Source of the DNA: Chelydra serpentina
Lineage: Eukaryota > Chordata > Testudines > Chelydridae
Reading direction: 5' to 3'
DNA length: 64,000 nt
NCBI GenBank assembly: GCA_037349315.1
Contig: JBAIAC010000033.1
Location: 15,456,001 to 15,520,000 of the forward strand
The translations under genes and the position numbers were made by a program. The notes under the pieces were generated by a model. The model did not search any database, was not told where the DNA came from, and saw only the letters and a program-made list of their open reading frames with translations. Positions 50,150-63,007 of this stretch are shown here, in pieces (positions within the stretch are counted from its first letter, which is position 1; each line of letters begins with the position of its first letter).

Positions 50150-50722
50150 CAACAACAAAAAAACTCACTAGCATGATCCTTGGATGTGTCAAGCAGGAGT
50201 GGGTAAGTGTTATTACCTCTGTATATATGGCACCGGTGAGACCCGTGTTGGAATACCATGTCCAGCTTTCGCATCCACACATTTCAAAAGATGCTGGAAA
50301 ACTGGAGAGGATTTAGCAAAGAGCTGCAAGAATGATTTGTGGTCTGAAAAACATGCATTCCAATAACAATGGGAGACTAAAGGAGCTCACTCTAATTAGC
50401 TATTAAAAAGGTTAAGAGGCATCTTGATCAGGGTTCACACCTACTTGCATAGGGAGAAGATTTCTGATAGTAGAGGGCTCTTTAATATAGCAGACAAAGG
50501 CACAACAAGAGAAAATGGCTGGAAATTGAAGTCAGTAAAGCTTAGAGGGAAAAGATAGTGATGGTAATTAACTATTGGAACAGCATACCGATTCTCCATT
50601 GAAAGTCAATGGGATTTGAGCTCTTAAGTCACTTAGGTGCGCTTGGAAATGCTACACTGTATGGCCTGTATTGTATATCACAGAAGGTGGTGCCTTCTGA
50701 CCTTAAAATCTATTAAATAAAA
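50150..50722 (+). repeat. CR1/L3-like LINE 3' fragment, ancient
   Basis: The plus strand near 50235-50345 reads RPVLEYHVQLSHPHISKDAG and KLERI, then a stop and QRAARMIC. This is the same region as HLExCVQFWAP...[14 protein letters not shown] in the younger CR1 at 26.6 kb. It continues to ctgaccttaaaatctattaa, the L3-type 3' end. Many stops mark it as much older than that CR1. Confidence 0.7.
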
Positions 50723-51224
50723 GGACAGATTGACAGGGTATGTAAAAAAACAAATCCAGACTATTATTATATCTACAGTCTAATTCTAGAAGTTTGTACC
50801 ATGTGTAAATGTTAAAAACAAGTATACCAAATGTTTGTGCATATGTAGTTGTGGTGTTAACATTTGTTATAGAGCAATTATGCCTAAAAGTCAAGCCAAA
50901 AATTATTTTTGAACCTTTACATTCAAATTAAATTTCAAATGTAAACAATTATTAAACTGAGAAACATAAAGTATTAGATTTCAGTAGATCCACAGTAGGG
51001 ATGTATTTGGCCCACTAACAACTACAGGTAACAGTCCAGATTCAGGGGTGAGATCTGAAGTGGTTCATGTTGATAAATGAGTGTAAAATAGCAGAACGGA
51101 GTCTAAAGGAATCTAGAGGTTGTATGTGCAGAGGCACTTCAATAGAAGTATCTACTAGGTAAAACCACCAGCAGCTGGGTATAAGAAAGTGTAAGTTTAA
51201 GTAGGAACCTGCCACCTCCACCCT

Positions 51225-51242
51225 CACACACACACATACACA
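51225..51242. repeat. Short (CA)n run
   Basis: About eight CA-type units with one interruption (cacacacacacatacaca). Confidence 0.6.
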
Positions 51243-54170
51243 GGGCTCAATACTACTAGATACTGATAACTCAGACCATGATACAGAAGAAGTATTTAAA
51301 CATATGCTTAACTTCAAGCACACAAATAGCCTAATTGACTGCAATTTCCTACCATGTACAGTGACAGCAAATTTGTTTAGTTCTTAAGTAGCTTCTCAAG
51401 GAAAAGTCTCTGTGACCTCTCTCCTTACCAAGTTCTCTCTGTGGTACGGTGGTTCAAGTGGGTAAAAACTGCAGGAGGATGATTACCCTCAATATTTGGG
51501 GACAATAGTTGGGTCAGTATTACAAGATGGTCCTAGATCCCTCTTTACACTCTCTGAATTTAATTTGCAGGCAATTAGGAAGAAAGAGCTTCTTTGAACT
51601 AAACTATGACTCTCTCAAACAGCAGAAAGTCACTTTTGACAGCTTCTCCAAGGCACCTCAGCCAGCCCCCAATTGCCAGTGTACTGATTGCTATATGCCT
51701 GGGAACAAATGGACTCAAGCATTTCTTTTTCCATTAGAAATGGGCCCAAGACAGAAAGTTCTTTGAGTTCACTGAAAATTAGGGATGTCTGAATTTGAGG
51801 TATCACTGCATAATATTATTATTATTCTATCCAGTGCTGTCACTGCACATAGTGCTGTAGAATAGGTGAGCATGCCAAAGAAATTAAGGTCCGTGTCACA
51901 TTGAGCTTCCAGGTCAAAACTGAGTCCTCGCAGTATAATTCAGAACAGGTACAGAATGGCCAGAGTGGTCATGACTGTTGGGATGCTTTATGGAAGAGAG
52001 AGATTATTAGAAGACATTTGGTAAAAGAGGAGGAGGGAACATGACTAACAATAACAGACATTCTTCCAGCAAAAAGGGGTGTAATGAAAGGCACAAAGTC
52101 AGGAGTACGGTGCATGCAGCCATTTGATCTATAATGCCCTCTGAAATATTTCACTTCAATTAATGTTAAACGGAAATGTTCTGAATATGCATTCTCTCAG
52201 ATAAAGGAGTGAACCTTTCACTCTGCAATGATATTTTTTCTTATACAAGCTAAAAATGCTTCTAAACTTTTAGATCATGTTGCCCCTGCCTTCCTAGATC
52301 TGCATGTAGAAGATTTCCCCCTTCCAATGCAAAAAAAGGGTACAGCCATCCACCAGTGACATCCCTTCCTCCTGGACCAGGAGTCAGACTCTACCCAAGG
52401 TCCAAGATCCATGCATAGTATTTGTAGGAGATGGATATTGTTCCCACTACTCTTTTTGTGCAGTCCTCTCGGTGCCACAGAAGTGGGTGGAGATTCTAGA
52501 AGCAGCAGTAGATGGGAAAAGCCCTGGAAGCACAGCTCCAAACTCAGTGGTACAAGATTCCCTGAAGCAGATGCAGATGGGACAGGCCTCTATTAGACCT
52601 GCCAAGATCCACATGGATCTCCCAAGATCTGTCAGTTCTTGTTCTAGTACCCCAGCCCATTCTATCAGGAGGCGAACCCCATGCCCCTGATAGACCAATC
52701 TAGGGAAAATTCCATGACGGGCACTTTGTGGAGTTTGCCTATTGCTGGCCCTCTCCTTTGGGCTTTTCTGTGGGAGGGTGCGATCTGGATCCAATACTAA
52801 TAAAAATGGAAAAAGAGGCAAGCTAAAATTTTAAGTATGGCAGCTCACTGTTGCTTGGTTCTTGCATTGAGGGTAATAAGCAGTTAGTCAACAAATTACT
52901 TGCACATATTCTGTTGCCAGCAGCATTACAACCTGACAGCAACTTTATTTCATTTTTATGCTTGAAAGTATAAGCCAAGTAATTCCCAATAGACCTACTA
53001 CACCAAATCACTACACAGAAGTGAAAGAGATCAATGGTCGGATACACAATGAATTATTTTTAGATGGAGTCTTAAAATGTTGCTGGAATCAAATATGTCA
53101 ATTGGTCAAATGAGAGTAGACAGGATCTGACACTTGCTATATATTAAAGAGTATACACTCCTCTTACTCAGGGCATGTACTCCCCAGGAAACAGAAGTTC
53201 TGCACACTTGTTAAAAGACTTATTTGTTAGCATCCTGTTTACATTAAACATGGCTGAAACTTGAAACCATGCCAGCAGCAACCCTAGTCTACACCATAAT
53301 GCATAGTTTTATAACATGACTTTCAGCACAAATGAACAAACCTTCTTTTCATACTGTTTAATTACAGTATACTAGCAATACAGGTGTCAAACAAGGTTGC
53401 TACTAGCTCAGTTTCAACCCTAATGTGGAACCAAGGTTAGGCACTGTTTGATTTGCAAATTCTCCATTGTGCTATGGCCCCTTTGAATCTGTGCATCTGG
53501 TCCGCTGGCAATTCCTCCTGTGTAATGGGAATCCTTGGGTGTCGTAAAGCTGGAAAATGGCTCTATGCCATCCAGCATCATAACCCATGGCATAGAGAGT
53601 ATGGTTAGGAGAGAGAGGGTGTATCTGGAACATCAATATACTCTGGCTATACCTAGCTGCTATAATGGTCCCTCAAGGACATGATGGCCACGCATAAGAT
53701 AGAGCCATCCTAGGCTGCTAGAACCTATACTGGGGGCCAAAAAAGTCTCTTTTCAGCCCCAGAATTTACAAGTCACAAAGGTGGCAGGTTCTGATTCCCT
53801 ACTGCCTTGCATTGCACAAAGGGTATATAACACTACCAAATTTGGTATGATCTAAAAATGTTCCCAAGTTAGTTTTTGGGAGGGATGCTCAGGGTGGCCA
53901 GAGTCAATTGGGCCATAAAGGGGACTACAGAGGGTAGCAAAGTTCACTTCAGCGACGAAGGAAGGTTAGTCACTAGGCACAGAGGCATAAGGTATAGTCC
54001 CTTACTATGCTTGTAAATATGGAGCGCATCTACCTGATATGGGATCAGCAGCTTTTCTATCAGCTATCTGAAGATGGCTTATCACTTGGCAGAGGATTAT
54101 CCACATTAATTTTTAGTATTCCTGATGGCAGGAATCCAATGTGGTAACAGTGCATTAGTGGGAGACCTTT

Positions 54171-54456
54171 GGCTAGGTCTACACTAACTCCCCCTGTCGA
54201 ACTAAGATACGCAACTTCAGCTACGTTAATAACGTAGCTGAAGTCGAAGTCTCTTAGTTCGAACTTACCTGTGGTCCACACGCGGCGCGCAGGCTCCCCC
54301 ATCGACGCCGCCTGCTCCGTTCGCAGAGCAGGATTACCGGCGTCGACGGGGGAGCACTTCCTGGTTCGATTTATCGCGTCTAGACAAGACGCGATAAATC
54401 GAACCCAGAAGATCGATTGGACTCCTCCGACGCGACGGGTAAGTATAGACGTACCC
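54171..54456. mobile_element. Hairpin-rich DNA element with three stem-loops
   Basis: The ends ggctaggtctacactaac and (complement of the right end) gggtacgtctatacttac are inverted repeats. ttt flanks both sides, a possible 3-bp target duplication. Inside are three strong hairpins. The first has arms 54197-54207/54252-54262 outside and a perfect 15-bp pair 54214-54228/54230-54244 inside. The second is 54294-54310/54338-54354 (16 of 17). The third is 54363-54381/54387-54405, a perfect 19-bp arm with a 5-base loop. Non-coding. I cannot name the superfamily; it has a MITE-like design. Confidence 0.75.
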
Positions 54457-56587
54457 TTTGATTCATCCCAATCCCAAACACAGGGCAGGGGGTTACCAAA
54501 ACCAGAATCTGCGAGGAGGATTGTAACAAGGGGTTGAGCTTTAAATGCCAATGAAATTTCCCTTTGTGTTATTAATGAGTTTCATCACAGTCAAACAAGG
54601 TAAATTACTAAGAGGTTGAGTGGATTGAGGGGGAAAAGAAAGAAAATTCCCAATTGGATGCAGCATTTCCTTATCTCTTAAATGCTGCTGATAACACTCT
54701 TTTGCCTTATTTTAGAGGGAGAAAACAGTACTGAAACCATTAGATTACAAGCTATTTCCATAAACAGATCATTATAAATAAATATTTGTTTAAAAAATGA
54801 ATGTATTTGTTGCAGGATTTGCTACGATGATTAGCATTTTGTAATTAAGAGAGGCAACAATGCCACATAATAGACAAGAGGGAAAGGGGGTTGAAAAGTA
54901 CTTGTGTACTATTGTCCTGTCTAATATTTTCCCCTTAAATAGATGCAGTATGCTCTTTTAAAGAGATACTTTTTACTGCATTATTTTGTTTTTGCTGCTT
55001 CTTTTTGGGGTTCTTTCCCCTGAGACACTGAGGCAGAGAGTTAACCACTATTTCAAAGAGGTTTGCAATTTTAATTGCACTCTGTACTTTTGCAGATACA
55101 TTTGATGGAAAATGCACTTAACGGGTATGTAATGTTTATTGTATCAGGCCACATGTATTCATTAAAATTCCCTTATTACAACCACTCCAAACAGCAGATT
55201 TCTCAATGGGAGAACTCCATCATTTTTGCAGCTGGCACATGCATATTTATTTATTACTCTTGGGGTACAATTGAAAGCAACAAAACATAAAGGCCCTAAA
55301 ATTGAGATACTCCCCAAAATGCATTCACAGGAAACTTTCAAATGAAGTTTTTTAGTAGTGATTCACAAATAAACCTGGACTTTGAATGAAAGAAACATGT
55401 AAGAAATGTTGACATTAAAGACTCGTATTTTCCCCTTTCTAATAGATTATGGGTAGCACTGAATAACATATACCTATTTATAACATTGAAATATAAAATG
55501 AAAAATTGTTAATGGTATGATTAAGATAGCTATATTTTTAATTATTTGTAATTATGTATAGTAAATGAGCACAGATGAGGTAACACGTAGGCCAAGTACT
55601 TTCTGGCATAAGTGTGCTTTTCCCAGTTCTTCTTCTACATAGCATTCCTAATCTTCTTAAAATGTTATTGTTGACAGAACAAAGGTAACATGTCATGCTG
55701 AAAGATGTAAGTAAAAGATACACAAACATGTAATGATAACCCCCCCTCCCCCTTTTTCTGGGAAAAGCCAGGGCAGGGTGACACAAAACCATGACCCAGA
55801 AACTTCAAAGCCATAAGGAAAAATGCAGAAGTTGGGTAACTGAAGCTTGCGCATGTGTAATGTACGGGTTAATGCACTAAAAGCCAATTAGATAAAGATT
55901 AAGTAATCTGTAATGTAGAAATGTAGAAAAAAACCTAAGTGAACATGTGCCTTTAACTGGAGAAACACCAGACCAGAAACTGAAGAATGGGATGGAAGGA
56001 CCAGATCTAGGGTCAAAGAAGATGATGACTATCATAGAAGATGGAAGAACTTGCTCCTGCCCCGAACGTAGTAACAGGGGACCATTTACCAAATCTGTCT
56101 TGTCTGTTATTTTCTGTCTGGCATAAATGTACCTCCAGACACTATAAGTGACAATAATTCTGTCTGAAATTGTATAAAGGCGAAAATTGATTAAGCCTTA
56201 ATTGGGTGGACTTGTGACTCAGTTCCCCAATTTTTAATTCCAGGGACTACGATTAACATATTTTCACTGTAGCTACTCAGGGAGAATTTTAATGAGGGAA
56301 TGCGATTGCAGACAGTACATTACTGTGGCTGTAATCACTAGCAGCAGCATTTTCATTTTTATCTTTGTTCTGACGTTTTCCTATATTTTGAATGAAACAA
56401 AATGAACAAGGCATTATGTCACATAATTTCAATTGGTTTTGGTGAGATTGTTTGCAAGAGAAAGTCGACAATATATTGGTGTCATAAGACATTATTTGTA
56501 ACTGAACGGCACAGGATCAGCAGAAGCAACTGACTAAATTATTCAAATGACCAAACCAAATTAACAACAGGTGCTTCCTAGATGGCT

Positions 56588-56652
56588 GGCCAGATCCCCA
56601 GCTGGTGTAAATCAGCATAGTTCTACTGACTTCACCAACTGAGGATCTGGCC
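56588..56652. repeat. Short palindromic interspersed element
   Basis: ggccagatccccagctggtg at 56588-56607 pairs with 56633-56652 at 18 of 20 positions. The centre contains ctactgacttca. Same type as 29130 and 58838. Confidence 0.75.
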
Positions 56653-56662
56653 CTTCATTTCA

Positions 56663-57079
<417 letters not shown>

Positions 57080-58170
57080 TTATAAATCAAATTACACATT
57101 CCTCAGCAAAATACTCATTTACTCATGTCACCTTGTACTTTGAAGAGCAGGTTTCCTGGATGACCTAATTTAACTGATTACATTAACAGCAGCATTAAGA
57201 TGTATTCGATCAGTCAATTATATTTTCAACACAGAGTCCAGTATAATTCATGTTTTCATCTTGATGGCAGAAATGCAAAAATTCATTAGCATTACATTTG
57301 CAGATCCATTTTTTTAAGCAATTACCTTAAATATAGGGCTCCTGAATATTTATATGCTTCCTAAAGGAATTTGTCTGACTATATACACTGCATGGAATGT
57401 ATCTCTATTATGTAGAAAGTGCCTTCTCTTAAATCTCATTCTGTATTGTCTCCCCGCAGGGTTGAAGCAGGCAACTTTCATGAGTTCCATTTTTGGCGGT
57501 TTTCCCACAGTACTGAATCTAATACTTTTCCTTTATGCGTCAAGACTCTCTTTTTCTCAGAAGTAGGAGTGGGTCCAAATCAAACCCCCGAACTGAACAC
57601 TCAGATCTTGGGCAGCTTTGGATCAGGATGCAAATTTTGCTGCTCATGACCACCTCTGAACAAAAATGATCAACTATACACTAATTAGCACGGCAAACAA
57701 GCTGAATTGCAGCTCATTAGTGCCAAAAGCCAGTTGAACACTGACAAACTAGCCCCTGTAGGATTGCATATAAAACAAGGGCATAAAACCCTATAGGTTT
57801 CCATATAAAACATCCCCTACTATTAAGTTTACTTAGCTTTGTATGTTAACAGCTGCTCTGCCAAGTACTGAGTGCTCCCAAGCCCCACTGATTTCAATGG
57901 AAGTAGAGGCAATTCAGCAGCTCTCAGGTGATGCTCAGCACCATAAAGGATCATGCCCCAACTTTGTTTCTCTGATTAAATGCAGATGGCTGACAGCATC
58001 ATATTAAGAATTATAGTCTTGTCTGCTTCTAAGTAAGTGAAATAAATGTACTGTGAAGGAGGAGCAGTCATCTCGGAGACAACACGGGGGGAAGCTAGAT
58101 ATTTCGAAGAGTTGGTAAACACAGGCAAATGAGGCACCAAGTTATCTTGCTGGTTTGCTTTATGAAAAAC

Positions 58171-58195
58171 AGAGAGTGAGAGAGAGAGAGAGAGT
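58171..58195. repeat. (GA)n microsatellite
   Basis: About ten GA units with one T interruption. Confidence 0.8.
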
Positions 58196-58699
58196 TGAGG
58201 GTGTGGAAGTGGGACAAGATAGGAATCTATGGCTGGAAGGAAGGGGAAATAGCCATTTTAATATTAAAGCCAGGTATTAAATGTGGCTCAAAGAAGAGAT
58301 CAGGAGGATTGGAACTGAAGCTTTTTTCATTTCACCATGTGAATGTAAGTTTTTGTTGATGCTTTCACATCTTTAATGCTACTTACTGCCATCTGCTCTC
58401 TGATAAGTGTACTCTGTAAGTGAGGGGTATTAACATTTCGAATGAGGCAAGAAGGGAAGATATTTTTGTTTATGTGGCTGGATATATATTTTCCCCATAA
58501 CACTTGGAATATTTTGACAATAATAAACAGTCCCACATTTTCTGGAGCACATTTCTAGACTGCTAGCCTAGTATCACTGCTACACAATCAGTGTCATCAC
58601 ACGATGGCTCTCTACTGCAGCAGAAAAACCATCACCAGGTGGGGGCCAGTTAAAATTCATGAGCTGACTAACTCATAAGCTTAGGCATATGTTTTCTAG

Positions 58700-58746
<47 letters not shown>

Positions 58747-58763
58747 CACACACATATACACAC
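58700..58763. repeat. Compound (TC)n(TA)n(CA)n microsatellite
   Basis: About 14 TC units run directly into about 9 TA units and then CA/TA units. Confidence 0.9.
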
Positions 58764-58837
58764 GATTATTGGCTGATGAAGTCTCACCCCCCTGGTGAAT
58801 CTTACAGCAGGGCTATAATTCTGTATTAAATTCTTTG

Positions 58838-58915
58838 GGTCAGATCCTCAGCTGGCATAAATCAGCCTAGCTTCATTGACATCAAGGTAGCTGTGCCGAT
58901 TTATAGCAGCTATGG
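58838..58915. repeat. Short palindromic interspersed element
   Basis: The left arm ggtcagatcctcagctggca and a right arm around gctgtgccgatttatagcag flank a cttcattgacatcaagg centre. Same type as 56588 and 29130. Confidence 0.5.
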
Positions 58916-58999
58916 CGGCAAGGTTAATTACAAAACCAAACACCTAATTACTTGAACAGAATAATGAGCTATGCCAGAAAAACTGCAAGAAGCCCTCTT

Positions 59000-59575
59000 G
59001 CCCCCTCTTCATGTACCTCTGTTCCATGCTCTCCAATGCACCATGTGCAAGCTTCTCATCATTATGGATGCTCTTCAACATAGAGCCTTACTCTGCCTTT
59101 CAAAAATCTAATTTTTCATTGTGACGTTGAGCTCCCATTTGCCAATGAAACCATCCTTGACGGCCCACTTTTTCCCATAAAAACCTTTGCGCTTCCTCCG
59201 TTATGCTTGGACAAAACTCCCCATCCACATTTGAAAAGACATCACCTATCTTTTTAAAAGTCTCTTAAAAACCTATGTGATGGCTACGAGTCACTGGTGT
59301 CTGGTATTGGTAGGGCAGGCAAGCAGCTGTGGCCATTGAGTCTGTTGTTTTGACTAATTTATGCCATCACACCCATCTCTACTGTAACTTTGATCTCCTC
59401 TTCCCTCCCCTTCTTTCCTGCCACATATTGTCTAAAGTCTTGACTGAAAGTTTTCTGGATCCAGGACTGTTTTTGTGATAGTTATTTGTACATCGTCAAA
59501 TAGGATGGGGCCCTAGTCCCTGTAAGTGGATCTTGAATTGTTACCATGATAGAAATATCAGTAATAATAAATGGT
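59000..59575 (+). repeat. Ancient amniote LINE 3' region (L2/L3-like)
   Basis: ttttaaaagtctcttaaaaa (a KSLLKTY-like coding end) is followed by ccacatattgtctaaagtct, ccaggactgtttttgtgata, ggatggggccctagtccctg and cagtaataataaatggtgct. This is the sense version of the tail at 10685-10810. Confidence 0.55.
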
Positions 59576-60628
59576 GCTGATTAGCTGAGACTATGGAAAC
59601 TTAAGTAAACTTAAATTTAAGTAACCAAAAGTTGCTTGTTACATCCGCATGATAATTGGTACAATGCGCAGCCTAGCTGTGCAAAATAGGGCAGAAATTC
59701 TACTCTAGTTTACACCGATATGATCCAAGTAACTTTGAGACTCTTAGAAGACTATGGAATCTGAACTATAGTAACTGAAGACTGAAAACAATTTGAGCGA
59801 ATAGCTGTGACTGAAAACAATGGGATGATGCCCTGATGAGACAGTGCAACTCAGCCACGGAAGTGGCTCTACATAATTTTTCTACACCTCCCATACCAGG
59901 AGCTGCCTGGGTAAGGTCTTTTCCCAGTTGGTAATTCTTTTAAAGCTTCTCTAACTTGCACTGGTAGATAGATAACAACTAGGAGCTCCTCTGCTACCCA
60001 TGATCTAAAGCACATGTTCCATTCCGTCCCCTTTTCCAATGCCCAGAATGCCCCCTTCACAGCTTACCTGGTACAGAGGCTAAAAAGAAAACCTCAAAAA
60101 CATCTCAAACTGAATTTATACAGTATGTTGATTAATCACAGTTCACAGAAAAGACGGTGTCTTTGAAGATTCCTTTGCAGACTTATTGCTATAATGCATA
60201 TCATCTAATTAGTCAAGTCAGTGCAAATCCTGCCATGTCTTTCACCCTATTCAATTCCATTGATTTCAACAGGATATATTTCATTTGTAAGATCTGGACC
60301 ATTACATTGTGTAAAGAAATCAAAATAAACTGTAGTCGTCCTTGAAAGAAACACATTTTATATAATCCTTTTGCTTTGTGGTAAATAACACAGAAGCCAA
60401 ATAATCCATGTTTTCTTTTTTTGTTATTTAGCACCAGGCTATTATGGGAAACTCAAAGACAAAGAAATATTTTGTCTGAATAACTGGTTTACAAGTTGTG
60501 TCTTTGAAATAAAAACTTATTTTACTCATATTTATTAAAGGACAGTATAATATTACTAGGGCTGTCGATTAATCACAGTTAACTCACACAATTAACTCAA
60601 AAAATTAAACGCTATTTAAAAATTAATC

Positions 60629-60743
60629 AAGTATCAGAGCTTTTCCACTGCTTGCATCCGAAGAAGTGGGTATTCACCCACGAAAGCTTATGCTTCAATA
60701 CCTCTGTTAGTTTATAAGGTGCCACAGGACCCTTTGTTGCTTC
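60629..60743 (+). mobile_element. Penelope-type short insertion with perfect 12-bp target duplication
   Basis: The insertion runs from aagtatcagagc to ctttgttgcttc. It is bounded by identical 12-mers taaaaattaatc (60617-60628 and 60744-60755), one of which belonged to the interrupted hAT element. Its interior includes agaagtgggtattcacccac, gaaagcttatgcttcaata and ggtgccacaggaccctttg, a repeat common in reptile DNA. The short agtatcagag at its left resembles the opposite-orientation end of the same family, suggesting the inverted arrangement typical of Penelope-like elements. The class assignment is an inference. Confidence 0.6.
60658..60694 (+). ncRNA. Hammerhead-ribozyme-like motif
   Basis: CCGAAGA (60658-60664; consensus CUGAnGA with one change) is followed by one extra A, then a perfect 6-bp stem II (gtgggt 60666-60671 with acccac 60676-60681, loop attc). 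GAAA (60682-60685) comes next. A very short stem III follows (gc 60686-60687 with gc 60692-60693), with T at the U16.1 position before a possible cleavage site. The U-to-C change in the core and the unpaired A would weaken or abolish activity in this copy. Hammerhead motifs with very short stem III are reported in Penelope-like elements. Confidence 0.4.
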
Positions 60744-61737
60744 TAAAAATTAATCGTGATCAATCGCAGTTTTAATCACACTGCTAAACAATAAAATACC
60801 AATTGAAATTTATTAAATATTTTTGGGTGTTTTTCTACATTTTCAAATATATTGATTTCAATTACAACAGAGAATACAAAGTGTACAGTGCTCGTTTTAT
60901 ATTATTTTTTATTCCAAATATTTGCACTGTGAAAGTGATAAACAAAAGAAATAGTATTTTTCAATTCACCTCATACAAGTACTGTAGTGCGATCTCTTTA
61001 TCATGAAAGTGCAACTTACAAATGTAGAATTATGTACAAAAAGTAACTGCACTTAAAAATAATACAATGTAAAGCTTTACATCTTACAAGTCCACTCAGT
61101 CCTACTTCTTGTTCAGCCAATAGCTCAGACAAACAAGTTTGTTTACATTTACGGGACATAATGCTGCCCACCTCTTGTTTATTTGAAAATGTAGAAAACA
61201 TCCACAAATATTTAAATAAATGGTATTCTATTGTTTAACAGTGCGATTAATCGCATGATTAATCGCAATAAATTTTTTTAATTACAATTAATTTTTTAAT
61301 CGCTTGACAGCCCTATATTACAAATGATATTTGTGTATATATGTTTGGTAAGAACAGTCTCTTGTTAAACAATAACAAAAATTCAATGGATTCTGTGTTA
61401 TATAACATGTAGCAAAAGGATAATTTTATATATCTTATTATCCGATCCTCAGAATGCTTTCATTCGTAACAGTATTCTCTCCTGATCTATTGTGTATATT
61501 TATAGCGCTCCAATCACAGCAATATCTAGGGACTGTTAATGCAGAGCAAAATCCTCCAATACTGAAAAATTATCCACTTATTCTCCTTAGACAATTTGAG
61601 ATAATTTCACTCAAGCATTATGTCGCATGCTTTTTGAACTTTCCATTCCTTTTTAAAAAAGGACAAAAAACAAATAATTATGCTTCCAATTAGCAGTATT
61701 TTGAGCACCAGTGACATACCACAAACCTACAGTGTCA

Positions 61738-61849
61738 TGGCTCTGATTCAGCAAATCAGTTAACTTTATGCTTTAACTTTAAGCACACAATTAAGTCTCA
61801 GTGACGTTAACATTAAGAACATGCTTAAGTGCTCTGCTGAATCAGGGCC
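61738..61849. repeat. Short palindromic interspersed element
   Basis: tggctctgattcagca (61738-61753) pairs with tgctgaatcagggcc (61835-61849). Inner arms around ttaactttaagcacac and acatgcttaagtgc are also partly paired. It is a recognisable, widespread reptilian palindromic repeat. Confidence 0.7.
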
Positions 61850-62004
61850 TTAGACTACACATATTGACTATGTATTATAATTATGTCCCACTGTAGCACG
61901 TGCATGGGGCAGCGATCCTTATACAGTCTATCCCAAGAGTTTAATTTATGGGAGGTAGGTGGCAATTTATTCTGGGTGGAAATCATCAGCTGAAAGTTGG
62001 ACAT

Positions 62005-62700
62005 CGGAATTTACTGGATCAAACCAGTTGTCCAGCCAGCCCAGTATCCTGCCTCAAACAGTGGTCAGTACCAGACACCCCAGAAGTAGTTGTAAAACAC
62101 CCTATAGTGGGATAACCTGCTCATAAGGAAAGCTTTTTCCTAACTCCTGTCAACTAATGGCTGTCTCGTTTGCTAAAGATTGAGGGTTTACATCCATTAC
62201 CTTTCAGGCTGTCTATAACTGGATGTTCCCACTATTCATGTAATGTCTGTTCCTTGTTTCAATCCTGCTGAGCGCTTGGTCTCAATGATACTGTGGCAGT
62301 GAGTTCCACTGGTTACTTATACATTGGGTAAAACAGTATATCTTTGTATCAAGTTTTAAATTTGTTGCCTTTCAATTTTATTGTATGTCCTCCCTGTGTG
62401 CCCAGTTTGCCTTCTCTATACCATTCTTTATATAACCGTTGTATAACAGGCTCCCCTTATTCCTCACCTTCCTAAAACTATCAGACTTAATCTTTACATT
62501 CTCTCATCATGTAGATGTCTTCCTATGCTTGTAATCATGTTTGTTGTCTGTTTTCAGACTTCTATTTCTGGTACACGTTGTTTGATATGGACTGACTTGA
62601 ACTGAAAACAGTTATCAAGCTCAAGGCATATAACAGCCTTATAATATATGCAGTATTATTTTCCATCCTATTCTTTATGCATCCTAACACTGTATTAACT
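62005..62700. repeat. Interspersed repeat, second copy of the 30085 family
   Basis: It shares the ordered phrases listed at 30085-30290. It continues through gagcgcttggtctcaatgat, cagtgagttccactggttac, atttgttgcctttcaatttt, gtatgtcctccctgtgtgcc and catcctaacactgtattaac. It is a long, old element (probably LINE-derived) with no open coding frame. A scrap at about 62760-62810 (LQLIQNRTVW) is reminiscent of LINE ORF2. Confidence 0.55.
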
Positions 62701-62986
62701 TTTCCGACTGTCGACACTTATGGAGCAGACATTTTCATTGAAAGGACTCCCACTTTTTCCCCCTGAGCAGTTACAGTTAATTCAGAATCGAACAGTGTGG
62801 TTAAAATTAGTCCTTCCAGTCTGCATTATCGTGCATTTGTCAACAATAAATATGTCAGCTCTAGAACCTGCTCCCTCTTACAGTTCTCTAGAGGGAGAGT
62901 CTGGTCGCGTCAAAACCAAAACAAAATAAAACAGAAAGTGGTGCAAATGAATTTGTTGAATCTGCCTGCCTCTCTCTCGCCACCTT

Positions 62987-63007
62987 CCCCCCCCCCCCCC
63001 TTTTTTT
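62987..63007. repeat. C14-T7 homopolymer pair
   Basis: Fourteen C followed directly by seven T, after a pyrimidine-rich stretch. A likely assembly or polymorphism hotspot. Confidence 0.85.

Larger units (their letters stand above)
60558..61314 (-). mobile_element. hAT deletion derivative, complete, with nested insertion
   Basis: It begins agggctgtcgattaatcaca and ends (complement) agggctgtcaagcg. Flanking 8-mers atattact (60550-60557) and atattaca (61315-61322) differ at one base, as expected for hAT. The minus strand at 61087-61190 keeps a scrap of transposase 3' coding sequence equivalent to the end of the plus-strand fragment at 20780-20872 (AAACAAACTTGTTTG...GCC). This shows it derives by internal deletion from the same autonomous family. 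A 115-bp retroposon lies inside at 60629-60743. Confidence 0.8.

Noticed and set aside
54060..54551. 163-codon minus-strand open frame
   Set aside because: It runs through the hairpin element at 54171-54456, and the protein mirrors the hairpins on the other strand. It is an artefact of the repeat.
59869..60060. LINE ORF2 remnant (VREALKELPTGKRP)
   Set aside because: The phrase resembles the LINE motif before the RT domain (…SGKAPGPDG) but is too short and diverged to list as a feature.
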